DNA of 64,000 nucleotides from Heterodera schachtii (taxonomy: Eukaryota; Nematoda; Chromadorea; Rhabditida; Heteroderidae): positions 584,517 to 648,516 of the forward strand of contig SIJG01000010.1 in NCBI GenBank assembly GCA_023374025.1, written 5' to 3'. Of this stretch, positions 1 through 10,616 are shown piece after piece. The notes under the pieces are model-generated. The model had not been told where the DNA came from, ran no database searches, and worked only from the letters and a program-made list of their open reading frames with translations. Each line of letters begins with the position of its first letter. Position 1 is the first letter of the stretch. A program made the position numbers and the translations under genes.

Positions 1-573
1 TAACATTTAATTAAAAATTGAATGAAAAACATATGCCAGATTTTTAGATTAATTTTCCATTTAAATAAAGAAATAATTTTTAAAAATTGGGTAATAAAAT
101 TGTGTGCCATTTCTAAAACAAATTTTGAAAAATTCCCCGACATTGCCAAAATTAATCAAAAAGGTCAATTGATCATTTCTGGCCAAAAATCAAAATCCTT
201 TTCAGCAACAAATATTTTTGAAAAATTAATAGCGCCAAATTCCCCCCCCCCCCCCTCCATTTTTTTTTGATTGGCATAATAAATTTTTACCAATCATTCA
301 TTTTTTGATTATTTATTCAACTGCTTATGTCAATGGAAGAAGCATTTGTTCAAATTCTCCGACATCTAGCCTCCAATTTTTTTCTGAAATTTTCTTGTAA
401 GATTTTTCAAATTTAGAAATTTTCAAGAAAAAATCTTGATTTTTTTACAAGAAAAAAAACTTTTGAAAAATTTTCATCTAAATATAAAAAACATTTGTGA
501 AAATTAATAAATAAATTATTTTTTTTAATTATTTATTTAATAAAAAAATAATTATTATTATTAAATTAATAAT

Positions 574-682
574 TTAAATCCACCTCGGCAAATTCAGTCG
601 ATTCAAAATTTCATCCACACGAGTTGGAGATGGGTTTTCGGCATCGTTCAGCAACAGCGGCGAAATGTCGGCGTCCATTTCC
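574..682 (-). CDS. Terminal exon of an unrecognised minus-strand gene (partial)
   Basis: Read on the minus strand, a pyrimidine-rich stretch and AG acceptor near 683-684 lead into about 36 codons of ordinary amino-acid composition that end in TAA at 574-576. The peptide includes DADISPLLLNDAENPSPTR and ends LNLPRWI. The exon stands out from its extremely AT-rich surroundings by its balanced base composition. Upstream exons would lie to the right on the + strand, but none could be recognised between 700 and 1700. The family is unknown. It could also be a short chance ORF starting at the ATG at 678. Confidence 0.4.
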
Positions 683-1010
683 CTTGCCAAAGTTAAAAAA
701 TGAAAAAAAAATTTTAAATTTTCTGATCCATTATTTGAAAATATAAAATTTTTTTTTTTACATTTTTTGGAAATAATTTTAAATTTTCAAAATTTAAAAC
801 ATTAAAATGCCGCGACAATTAAAAAAAAATAAAATAAAATTTCCTTTTTTTAATTGAATCTTTGTTTTTGGAAAACGACTTCGAATTTCACTAAAATTTG
901 CAAAAATTGCGATTTTTTCATCCAAAATCAGCCAATTAACGGTAATTAAATCTGCTGAAAATGTCATTTTTTCTGTCTTCTTGCGGCGCCAATTAAAAAA
1001 AAAAGAAAAT

Positions 1011-1366
1011 TTTTTAGGGCCAAAAAAATTTAAATAATATATTTTTGAGTTAAATTCATTCCTCCCACAAATTATTTAAAAAAGGTTAATTTATAACCAA
1101 TTAAAAAAATTTTTGAAATTTTTTTAGGGCCAAAAAAAATTTAAAAAATTTTTAAGTTAAATTTAACTTTTCCGACAAATTATTTTAAAAGGTTAATAAT
1201 TATATTTTAGCAATAAAATTTTGCAGAACCAATTTAAAAAAAATTGGGAAAATTTTTTAGGGCCAAAAAAAAATTTAAAAAAATTTTTTTAAGTTAAATT
1301 CACTTTTTCGACAAATTATTTTAAAGCGTTAATTATTATTTATATTTTAGCAACAAAATTTTGCAG
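1011..1366. repeat. Three-copy AT-rich tandem repeat
   Basis: The block beginning TTTTTAGGGCCAAAA occurs at about 1011, 1121 and 1254. Each time it is followed by AAGTTAAATT, ACAAATTATTT and AAAGG/GCGTTAA, giving an irregular period of about 110-133 bp. The rest of 692-2107 holds no supported gene. A 102-codon minus-strand reading at 1340-1648 shows no recognisable protein. Confidence 0.6.
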
Positions 1367-1847
1367 AAAAAACATTTTTTGGGGCGTTTTACTCCGTCGT
1401 TTCCCTCCCCCCACCAATTTGTGTACGCCCGCCGGCGCCTCGTCGGCTTCGTTTATCTCTGCTGTTTTGCTGGCCCATGCGCACGCACTTTTTGCTGATA
1501 AGGGCCAAGCGATGGAAATGATGATAATGATGATAATTTGATAAAGAAATGACCAAAAAAGAGAGAGAATTGGGGATGATGAAAAATCAATGAAGAAATT
1601 TTGGATTAGAGAAGGCAAAAAGCAAATGGCACAGATTTGCTTATGCAATGAAAGTCAAAAGCGGGCGTATTTGGTTGTTGTTTTTTAAATTTATTAGACA
1701 AAAAATGGCCAAATTTTGGGTTTGTTACTTTCAATTACAATTTGAAAATTGTGTTGGGAAATCAAATTTATGACGTTTTATTTTAAACTTATTTTTAAAA
1801 TTTTCAACTTTTTTTCGACCTTTTTTGTTTTCAATCATTTGCTAATT

Positions 1848-2050
1848 AGAGCCGGGATGAGATCTGGATCCCGCAGGATTTTCCTGGGATTCCCGTTCTC
1901 GGCTTTTTTAAAGGGCCAAGGTCGGGAACCCAGCAAAATCAGGATTTGAATTCCGGGGTAGGGGGCTCTTTTCCCGGCAAAACGGAGTTTCAATCCCGGT
2001 ATTCTTATCTCGGCCTGATGTCAATGCCAAATTCCGACTTTTACATTATT
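1848..2050. repeat. GC-rich block shared by both copies of a tandem duplication
   Basis: A C/G-rich segment with many CCCGG-type words, starting GAGCCGGGATG, lies just upstream of the first coiled-coil gene. A related segment at 4831-5030 lies just upstream of the second gene at the same distance from its ATG. This places the left end of the roughly 3-kb tandem duplication at or before this block. It is non-coding, with a mixture of substitutions and short indels between copies. Confidence 0.65.
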
Positions 2051-2107
2051 TGAAATTTAATTTTCAAAATTAATCCATCCATTTTTCTGCAGTATTTTTT
2101 TTGCAAT

Positions 2108-3459
2108 ATGAATACGCTCGCCAATCGCTGCTCTTTTTCTAATTTGTCGTCCTTTTCTCGTTCGGTTCACATTTTTGCTACGGGAAAAGATTTGCAAAAG
2201 GTTTTATTACCACGAGAAGAAAATGTGTTGGCACTGTTCTGAAAATGCCAATTTTTAGTTCAATCCGATGAAAATGCCATCCGAATTTAAAAGTGCCGTT
2301 GGACGTCGTCAGCTGTCAGTCCAAAGCAATTCCATTTCACGAGAGACATCAAATTTGAAATCAGTTGACGAACTTTATACTGAGGTACATACACAATTCA
2401 ACTTTTTTGAATTTATTATGCCCCAAAATACAAAAAAAAAAAAAATACGAAAAAGGTGTTTCTGAGGAGGGGTTTCGGTAATACCGTCGATGGGTAGCTC
2501 CCCTTTATTATAAAAAAGAAAAAAGCAAACAAATTACATTTGAACCCGGTTTTGTTACATAACTTAAACTTTATCGAAAATTGAATTTTCGAATTTTTTT
2601 TTTTTTTTGGTGAGGCGGGCTCGAACCTCCGCCACCCCCTCTTCCCACTTTTTTACAAAAACCACTGAGCTGAGCCACAGCTTTCTAAGTTTTGTGGCCA
2701 AAATTGAATGTTTAAGTAGAATTGAGCGGGACCGGGACCTGAACACGGACAACTGAGTACCGAAGTCCCGATTTTGACCGGGACTAGTCCCGGTTTTCCC
2801 AGTTAAAAAGTCCCGGTTTTTCAACCCGACCCGAATAGGTCCCGGTTCCGGGTTTGCCCAAAATTCCCGGTCCCGCTCAACTCTATGTTTAAGTAAAGTA
2901 AAGTAATCTTATTTTTACAATTTTTAGGCGGATTTGCAGAGTGTACGCAAAGCTTACGAAGAGAAACTCAAAAAAACCGCTGCGGATTTGGAAGCGCTGG
3001 ACAAACAACTTGTTCTTTGGAAATATGCCAGTCGTTCCTTGGTACTACCGAACCCCTGACCCGAACTTGAACAAAATTTGAAACTAAAAATTCACGGACT
3101 TTGGCCTAGGCTTACGCTTATGCTCAAGCTTAGGTTCACGGTTTTTGCATATTTTGAATTTTTGACGAAAATTAAATTTCAAATTTTGCTATAATCCACT
3201 TGTCATGGGTTCGTAATGGGCTGAAATATGTGTTTTAAAATCGGATTCTCCGACCTTGAAAATTTGGAGGCCAAATTGAAAGCACTGTATAAAACAATAC
3301 GCCTAATTTTTCTTAATTTTTTAGGCGGATTTGCAGCGCGCACGCAAAGCTGACAAGCAGAAACAAAAAGAAAAAGTGCTCACTGTTCTTTTTTATGGCT
3401 ATTTAGTTATCGCTCTTTCCATTATTGCCTATTCTGTTATTCGCATGATCACCATGTAG
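2108..3459 (+). CDS. Unrecognised tail-anchored coiled-coil protein, copy 1
   Basis: The gene model has four exons, 2108-2224, 2259-2384, 2928-3041 and 3325-3459, all joined in phase 0, and encodes about 163 residues. The N-terminus begins MNTLANRCSFSNLSSFSRS. A Ser-rich basic segment follows, then two exons that both start ADLQ and form a Lys/Glu-rich coiled coil. The C-terminus is a single hydrophobic segment (VLFYGYLVIALSIIAYSVI) ending RMITM, so a C-terminally anchored membrane protein facing the cytosol is inferred. Intron 1 would be only 34 nt; if it is retained, translation stops after 44 codons at 2240. A paralogue lies 2961 bp downstream. The family was not recognised. Confidence 0.6.
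2612..2679 (-). repeat. tRNA-derived short element in intron 2
   Basis: On the minus strand an A-box-like segment (CTCAGTGGTTTTTGTAA) precedes a B-box-like segment (GGTTCGAGCCCGCC), in the spacing of a tRNA pol III promoter. There is no full cloverleaf. A near copy is at 5415-5480 in the same intron of the paralogue. Confidence 0.5.
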
Positions 3460-3490
3460 AAATTTGAAAAGTTTGTTGCATGTGTCTCAC

Positions 3491-4385
3491 TAACTCGGAA
3501 AATGCATATGTATTATATATACCATTGGATAGAGCAGGGTCGACTTCTATAGTGAATTTTTAATTTTAACGGTGTCTGGCAAAAAATAAAAAAGTTATGG
3601 GGCCTCAAAAATCGAGATTTTGGCTGCGTTTTCACTTAAAATTGGTGCCTCAGTTGGTTAAATTCGCATTTTTGGAGCTCGGGTTCAAATCCAACATGAA
3701 AATAAATAAATTTTAATTAAGATATATAATATAATTAAATCATTTAAAAAATGATTTTTTAGACTAAAAAAATATATGATAATTTTTCTTTAGTGAAAAT
3801 AAGCAAAAATAATAATAAATGTAAAGGTTGGAAATTAATAGAAAGTTAACAAAGCTGGAAAAGGGCTCTTAGGCCTAAAATTCGATTTTTGAGGCCCTGT
3901 AACTTTTGAACTGGGCGCCAGACACCACTAAAATTAAAAATTCACAATAGAAGTCGATCCTGCTCTATCCAATGGTATATAATACATATGCAGGCGCTAC
4001 TTTAAAGAAGGTCTATTTTGAAAATTTTTTGCACTTTTTTTGGTTGATTTTTTTTTAATTTATTTTAATATAAAATTTGTTTTTTTACCAGATGGTACGT
4101 ATTTCACGTTATTTAATAATTGAAAAAAAAGTGAAAAAAATTCCAAAAAGGTTTTCTTTTAGACATTGGATCTTGAATTTTATCAAAAACCATAGGGGGG
4201 GGGGGGCAAAAAAAAATTTTGGTAAAAAATCATGAATATACTTTTTTATTAGCCATAAAATTGTGCTGTTAATGCTTAATATTCATCATTATGTGTAAAT
4301 AAAAAAAAAATCAACCAAAAAAAAAGTGAAAATTTTTTCAAAATAGACCTTCTTTAAATAGCGCCCATATGCATTTTCCGAGTTA
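3491..4385. mobile_element. Tc1/mariner-like foldback MITE carrying a nested insertion
   Basis: Both ends carry the inverted repeat TAACTCGGAAAATGCATATG (3491 onward; inverted at 4366-4385). The TA at each edge could be a TA target-site duplication. Long inner arms (about 3521-3581 and 3906-3975) make most of the element palindromic. The right arm is split by a 373-bp second element at 3993-4365. No protein-coding capacity is visible, so the element is non-autonomous. Confidence 0.75.
3993..4365. mobile_element. 373-bp MITE nested inside the outer foldback element
   Basis: The termini are GGCGCTACTTTAAAGAAGG and its imperfect inverse CCTTCTTTAAATAGCGCC. The 8-bp sequence CATATGCA flanks it on both sides (3985-3992 and 4366-4373) and is a clear target-site duplication. 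The 8-bp length fits hAT-like transposition. The insertion is younger than the host element because it interrupts that element's right terminal repeat. Confidence 0.82.
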
Positions 4386-4404
4386 CAGCTCGGAATGTTC
4401 CCTT

Positions 4405-4480
4405 GTCAGTGGTAATGAGAAGGTAAACAAAAAGGGGTCCTGGGTTCGAATCCCTTGCATGCTGTACCCGTATTTTGTTG
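4405..4480 (+). repeat. tRNA-derived short element
   Basis: The sequence TCAGTGGTAATGAGAAGG is followed by a B-box-like GGGTTCGAATCCC and then GCATGCTGTACC. A related copy lies 160 bp downstream. No acceptor stem pairing was found, so this is a SINE-like or decayed tRNA sequence, not a tRNA gene. Confidence 0.5.
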
Positions 4481-4564
4481 CTTTTTTTATAGCAAAAACC
4501 TAACTAAAAAATAATTTGCACAAAATTTTACACATGGAAAGAGAAAAATTTTCTGCATCGATCT

Positions 4565-4630
4565 CAGTGGTCTGTGAGAGTCAACAAAAAGGGGTCCGGG
4601 GTTCGAATCCTGTGCATGTTGTACCTGTAT
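4565..4630 (+). repeat. tRNA-derived short element, second copy
   Basis: This copy reads TCAGTGGTCTGTGAGAG, then GGGTTCGAATCC and GCATGTTGTACC. It shares the AACAAAAAGGGGTCC block with the copy at 4405-4480, and both are followed by GTATTTTGTT, which suggests duplication of one short retroelement or its flank. Confidence 0.5.
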
Positions 4631-5068
4631 TTTGTTTCATTTTTGAACAAATAACTAAACAATTTCAAAAAGCTCTCGAAATTACCTCATTTTCTGTTTT
4701 TATTATTATTACAATTTGCACCAAATTTTGCATATCGAAAGATAAAAATTTCTGCATTTTCTGGCGTTTTATTTTTAATTTATTCCTTATTTGATCATTT
4801 TATTTTGCAATATGATTTGTTTAAATTTGAGCCGGGATGGGATCTGGATTCCGCCAGGATTTCCTGGGTCCCTATCCCGGCTTTTAAAAAAGGCTCAGGA
4901 CCGGGACCCCAGCAAAAGCAGGATTTGAGTCCCGGGTAGGGGTCAAATTCCGGCAAAACGGAGTTTCAATCCCCCGTAATCTTATCCCGGTCTGCGGCCA
5001 ATCCAAATTCCCGACTTTATATTGTTTTAAGTTTGAATTTAAAAAATTTTCAGCATTTTTTTTGCAAT

Positions 5069-6950
5069 ATGAATACGCTTGCTAATCGCTGCTCTTTTTC
5101 TAATTTGTCGTCCTTTTCTCGTTCGTTTCACTTTTTGGCGACCGGAAAAGATTTGCAAAAGGTTTTATTACCACGAGAAGAAAATGTGTTGGCACTGTTC
5201 TGAAAATGCCAATTTTTTTTAGTTCAATCCGATGAAAATGCCATCCGAATTTAAAAGTGCCGTTGGACGTCGTCAGCTATCAATCCAAAGCAATTCCATT
5301 TCACGAGAGGCATCAAATTTGAAATCATTTGACGAACTTTGTACTGAGGTACATACACAATTCAACTTTTTTGAATTTATTATGCCCCAGGGCATAAAAA
5401 ATATTGATGTTGTGGTGAGGCGGGCTCGAACCTGCGCCACCCCCTCTTCCCACTTTCTTACAAAAACCACTGAGCCCAGGCCCGTAACCAGAAAAAAATT
5501 TCGGGAGGGGCAAACTGAAGAGCTTTTTTTTTGCTCTTTGGGCCAAAATTTTTTCTCCCAGTCCTTTTGAAATTTTCAGCGCCGTAGAGCAAACAAAAAA
5601 TAGAATTTTTAGCCATCTTTCTCCAAAAACGGACTATTTTTTGTTGCCTTTTTTTGGTTAAAATTGCGCAAACATAAGGCAAAATGGGGGTCCTGCGGTG
5701 CCGATAGGCGCCGCCGGGAAAGTTTTTGAATTTTTAATGCATTTAGTTAAGAAATTGGCTAAAAATTTTTTTTAAATTGCCAATTTTTACTGGAAATTTT
5801 TTCATTTCGGGGTTCTGAATTTTGTGGCCAAAATTGAATGTTTAAGTAAAGTAAAGTCATCTTATTTTCACAATTTTTAGGCGGATTTGCAGCGCGTACG
5901 CAAAGCTTACGAAGAGAAACTCAAAAAATTCGAGGAGCTCAAAAAAACCGCTGCGGATTTGGAAGCGCTCGATCAAAAATTTGTTTGTCTAAAAAAAAAG
6001 AAAAAAATTTGTGGTTTTCAGGGTCGCAGAACCCATGGCTGACAATCCATTTCGAATCCTGAAATCGAACAAAAATTCAAAACCCACAAAACAACAGTTT
6101 CGAAATTTTTTTTAAATTTTTCTTTTTTACGAAAATGGGGCTACCATCGACAATATCACCGGGTTTTCTAGTAAAAATAAATTCGTGTACCTTATTTTTT
6201 TTCAATTTTTTAGTTGGAATTGCAACGCAATCGCAAATTTGGCGAAGCGGAAATCAAAAGATTCGAGGAACTCAAAAAAATCGCTGCGGATTTGGAAGCG
6301 CTCGACCAAAAACTTGTTCTTTGGAAATATGCCAGTGGTTCCTTGGTATTCAAATTTTTAAATAAAATTGTCTTTTCTATGGTAATTTGTGGCGCTGATC
6401 AACGAGTATGACCTTAATTTTTCAGAATACCGAACCCCTGACCCGAACTTGAACAAAATTCTAAACTAAAAATTACACGGACTTTGGCCTAGGCTTACGC
6501 TTAGGCCCAAGCTTAGGCTTAAGCCTAGGCCCAAACAAAGCCTAAGCTTTCTAAGCCTGCACGAAATAAAATTCATAAAATATTGCGTGCATGGTTTTGT
6601 TGCGTATTTTGAATTTTTGACTAAAATTAAATTTCAAATTTTTGCTAGAATCCCTGGTCATGGGTTCGTAATGAGCCGAAATGGATGTTGAAATCGGGTC
6701 TCCGACCTGAAAATTTGGATACCAAACAGAAAGGATGTATAAGAGATAATATGCATTATTTTTCTTAATTTTTTAGGCGGATTTGCAGCGCGCACACAAA
6801 GCTGACGAGCAAGAACAAAAAGCAAAAAGACTCGTACGAAACACTGTTATTGTTGTATATGGCATTTGCTTTTTTTGTTTTTTCGTTGTTTCCTATGTTT
6901 GGTATCTTATAATCTTCGACCCATCATCCAGTAGAAAAAAAATTATGTAA
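5069..6950 (+). CDS. Unrecognised tail-anchored coiled-coil protein, copy 2 with an extra exon
   Basis: This paralogue has five phase-0 exons, 5069-5185, 5223-5348, 5881-5982, 6214-6345 and 6777-6950, and encodes about 216 residues. The first two exons nearly match copy 1 (five amino-acid differences over 81 codons). The coiled-coil part has one more exon: exons 3 and 4 are both versions of the same heptad module (FEELKKTAADLEALDQ and FEELKKIAADLEALDQ). Exon 3 uses the weak donor GTTTGT in a run of A and T. The last exon gives a different hydrophobic tail (TVIVVYGICFFCFFVVSYV) and ends SSSRKKIM. An AATAAA lies at 7051-7056. Intron 1 is 37 nt. Function unknown; a membrane-anchored oligomeric protein is inferred. 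Confidence 0.6.
5476..5820. mobile_element. Decayed non-autonomous element in intron 2
   Basis: The segment begins CAGGCCCGTAACCAG and contains the block GGTGCCGATAGGCGCCGCCGGGAAA. The same block occurs in the elements at 32868-33156 and 33453-33832. The right terminus is not recognisable, so the copy is probably truncated. It is missing from the matching intron of copy 1, and so it inserted after the gene duplication or was lost from copy 1. Confidence 0.5.
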
Positions 6951-7240
6951 AACATAGCAAATTGTATTCATCTATCATTTTTTGCGCATGGTATGTTTTA
7001 TGTTAATCATTTTCTTCCATTGACGACGGACGGCAAATTTAAATGATGACAATAAAGAAATATTTTCAATTACATTTAAAGTCCAATGCAAATGTTTCAT
7101 TTTTACGTACATATGGTTTTCTTTAAAAGTTCGCATTTTTCTACCACTATTTGTTTATTGCATTTGGATTACATAAAAAAATTAGTGTATATCATTTAGC
7201 TTTTTTTTTTTCTCAATTACATCACAAATTTTGGTGGTCA

Positions 7241-8977
7241 ATGGTCGATTTGTGCACGCAATTAAACGACAATGTCGAAAAGTATGAAAATGATGCAAAC
7301 GTCGAAATTTTGTGGGCCATCAAAGCGGCCGAAAGTGCTTCAATTCATGTGAGAAATGCCAAAAAAATTGTTGCAAAAAATGTATAATTTGGCCATTTAC
7401 TGCAGATGAACATTCTGCTGGCTGTTGACTCAACAAAGCTGAAGTTGAACAAACACCAGGACGAAGTGTACACACGGTTCAGACAACTGTTTCCGGACCT
7501 TGATGTTTTTAAAGTGAGGAAATGAAATGGGTGTCATTTGGCAAAATCGTACAAAAGTCGGTCATTTTGGGACAAAAGCATTTGAGACTAGCTTAGGCTA
7601 GGCCTTAATTTCGAAAAATGGTTATGATACGAATTGTCATTGAGTTAGAAAATGATGAGAGAGGATGGCCTTAAAATTCTTACCAAATGTTACAAATACT
7701 TGAAATCAAGCATGTCCAGACATTTGCGTCCCGGACACATGCACTTCGGACATTTGCGTCTATGTCCAAAAGCGGATTTAAATTTGATTTTTACTATTAA
7801 AGCCATCCGGGATTGGAAAATTTAAATTTGAACCTTGAATATAGGCACAAATGTCTGGGGCGCAAATGTGGGGTAACCAAAACCAATAATTACGGAATGA
7901 TTTGTCGACAAATAGTGAATTGACACAAAAAATCAAATGACTAAACTTTGTTAAAATCGAAAAATTTTAGTCGAATTGTAGAAAAAAAAAATTTGGATGC
8001 TTTTTTCCCCCAATTTTTTTAGGTCGACGAAAATGAGTTGAAAAATGAGAACAAAGAAAAGTGGCGGTTGTTCTGTGAAGCGTTCGAAAAAACGGTGGAC
8101 GATTACAACTTTGGCACAATGCTAAGGATACGCGCGGATGGAATTTATGACGAGCCGAACACAATCATCACCAACAAGGTTTTTTGTTCGTTTTGTTTTC
8201 GGCACGGCACTTTTTGCCGTTGGGGAATTGACAATTTGGCATTTAAACGGTGCTGGCTGACATTTTAATTTGTTTTGTGATTGGAATATTGCAAAACTTT
8301 TGGCATCAATTCCGAACCACGGATTTGTTTTCGAATAAAATGTAAAAAAAAAAAATTTTTTTTTTTTGGCTGGGGCTCAGAAATCTATTTTTTTGATTAA
8401 TAAACCGGCAAACTCTAGAATTTATAAATTAACGAAAAGGACAAATGCTGACATTAATACACAGAAAAACCCGAAACTCAGCACTTTTAGAACTTTATTT
8501 ACGAATAACTTTTTTTGGATGCGAAAACTGGAATAGTGTAAAAATTTGCCCATCAAATTGGTTCCCAAACTGAAAGGTACCCTTAATTCTGGATTCTGTT
8601 AAGCACAAAATAGGGAGTTTGTGAAACTAATTTTATGTTACATTTGTTTAAATTCAGAGACCAGCAGCAAGCAGAGTCAGTTTTTAACCAAAAAAAAATC
8701 CAAAATTTTTTTTTTTTTTTTTTTTTGAAATTCCGACTGAACTCCCCCCCCCCCCGCTTTTATTCGGTGGTCTCGATTAAAATCAACGCTTACTCAACTC
8801 ATTTTATGTATGTTCAAACAACATTCATGTTTTAAGGTGATTTTCATCGCAATTGAAGGGGCACGGAACATCGAAGGGATCAACGAAAAACACAAATCGG
8901 CGTACAAAATTTTGCAGCAACAGCAAACGGTTGTCGCCGAGCCGTCGGACTCAGAACAATCGGCCACTGTTTCATGA
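7241..8977 (+). CDS. PBDC1: PBDC1 homologue (polysaccharide biosynthesis domain-containing 1)
   Basis: Four exons, 7241-7348, 7406-7513, 8023-8178 and 8837-8977, all in phase 0, encode 170 residues. Characteristic PBDC1 blocks are visible: DANVEILWAIKAAE near the N-terminus, VYTRFRQLFPDLDVFKVDE, KEKWRLFCEAFEKTVDDYNF, GTMLRIRADGIYDEPNTI and VIFIAIEGARNIEGIN. The tail is Gln/Ser-rich and short, unlike the long charged tail of the human protein. AATAAA at 9000-9005 follows the stop by 22 nt. The family (yeast YPL225W type) is a small soluble protein linked to handling of nascent translation factors; that role is family knowledge, not seen here. The start is the first ATG that keeps the conserved N-terminal block. 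Confidence 0.92.
7700..7880. repeat. Short imperfect inverted repeat in PBDC1 intron 2
   Basis: CCAGACATTTGCGTCCCGG on the left and the inverse of GCACAAATGTCTGGGGCG on the right form imperfect arms about 130 bp apart. Additional ACATTTGCG words are repeated inside. This is probably a degenerate foldback element; no target-site duplication was found. Confidence 0.35.
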
Positions 8978-10616
8978 CGCATTCATTATTCGCCATACAA
9001 ATAAATGCATCCAATCGAAACAATTTTTCATCAGGGCTCCCTCCCTATGTGCACTTATTTTGCCCTTATTTTGAAGGGCACATGGACGAGAGCAACGGGT
9101 CCTTTACAAAGGTCCTTCTCCTTTTGCTCCGCAACCCTGCAATTTTTTTATATGAAACTCAGGGAAAATGTTAGTTTTTTTTTTAAAAAATGTGCCTCGC
9201 AAAGTGAAAAATATCCTTTTTTGAAATAAATTCAAAAAAAAAAAACAATTCCGCTACGGCGTCGGCAGACCCCTGATAATTTTGGCATATAGCAGATCAA
9301 AAAAACCCGACAATTTTTGGAATTCCAACAATTTTTTGGCCTGCGGAACCTCCACTTCACTAATTGACACACAGTTCCGTTTTGTTAAAAACCCAATTTT
9401 CTACACATGATTTGAAGATTGGCGCATTTCCTTACAATTGGAATGAAAGTCCTTGAAAAAAATGCAAATTCTTCCCTTTTTAAGATAACGGGTCCCTTCC
9501 CTCGCCACCTCTTCGTCATTCATTTTTGGGTCCATTTTATTTGTTCCTCGCCTCTCTTTTTCTAAACGATATTTTTACTTATGTATTCCTCCACTGTATC
9601 CGCAATCATGAATAATTGTCATTTTTCCATCGTAAATTTTACATTTTGTTTTAAGCTTTTTGTTATTTCCTTCAAGTAAATAAAATTGGCTTTTCCGTGG
9701 CGCAAAATTACAATTTTGAGGTGCAAAATTTGAAAAAATTCGCTCATTTTGAGTGAATTTTCTGTTGTAAAAATTGGTATTATTCCTCAAAAAGATGTCT
9801 GCTGTCCTGAATTTTGGATTCGCCTATAAAAGTATAAAAAGGCAATCGGTATGTTGTACAAATTTCAAAAAATTTTCCATGCGGTGCCTTTCGGCACCGG
9901 AAACCCAGATTTTTTTTTAAGTGCTCAAACTCGCTAAATTAGTCCTTAAATTTTATCCTGAATCTGAAAAAAAGTTTGGCAGTGGGCATCGCATGATTTT
10001 GGCATGTTTTTTATTAAATTCAAATTGCACTGGCAAAAGTTGAGTATTATTCTTTGAATAAAATTCAAAAATAGTGTTAAAATTTTTATGGCGTTTTATA
10101 TATTTTTATTTTTTGTTCGTTTTCCATTTCCATCTGTTGGTCATTTTCATTTATTTTTCTCCGTTTTCTATTCGTTCACCTAATAAAACTGAAGTCCTTT
10201 TTTAGCAGAAAACTTTTTGGTGTTTTAAAAAGTCGTGAAAATATGTTTCAATAGTTTTTGGGGTTGCTCGCTGTCATTTTGACCTATTCCGAATCGCGGA
10301 ACCGAACTCGAACAAGAAGTCGAAAAGATCCGTTCCCTCCGGCCCCGATAACCTTCAAAATACATAAATTTTATTTCGAAAATTTCAAAAAAAGGAAAGG
10401 CGTCAATCGTAATATGTCCTATCTATCGACTTATTGTTTGAATTTGGGTCGCGAGACTCGGAATAAGTCCAAATGATGCCATATTCGTAATCAGCGACAC
10501 CAAAAGTGCACAGAAAAATATTTTCCATACATAAATGTTAAAACGATTTTTTTTTTTTTGTCTTATTTTAATCAACAATAATATCCGCGTTTTTTCAGCA
10601 TTTAATTTTGCTGAAA
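8978..10616. other. Intergenic region, no supported gene
   Basis: The region holds the 3' end of PBDC1 and then AT-rich sequence with no family-like coding exon on either strand. At about 10260-10340 it carries a member of a dispersed family with words such as GAACCGAACTCGAACAAGAA followed by GTCGAAAAG. Related pieces occur near 3050, 6430, 17930-18110, 22380-22470 and 55490. Confidence 0.5.

Noticed and set aside
1340..1648. 102-codon minus-strand ORF
   Set aside because: Low-complexity Ile/Ser content and no family-like motif; it crosses sequence that looks like ordinary spacer.
4405..4630. Plus-strand tRNA genes
   Set aside because: B-box-like segments are present, but acceptor and anticodon stems do not form; they were annotated as tRNA-derived repeats.
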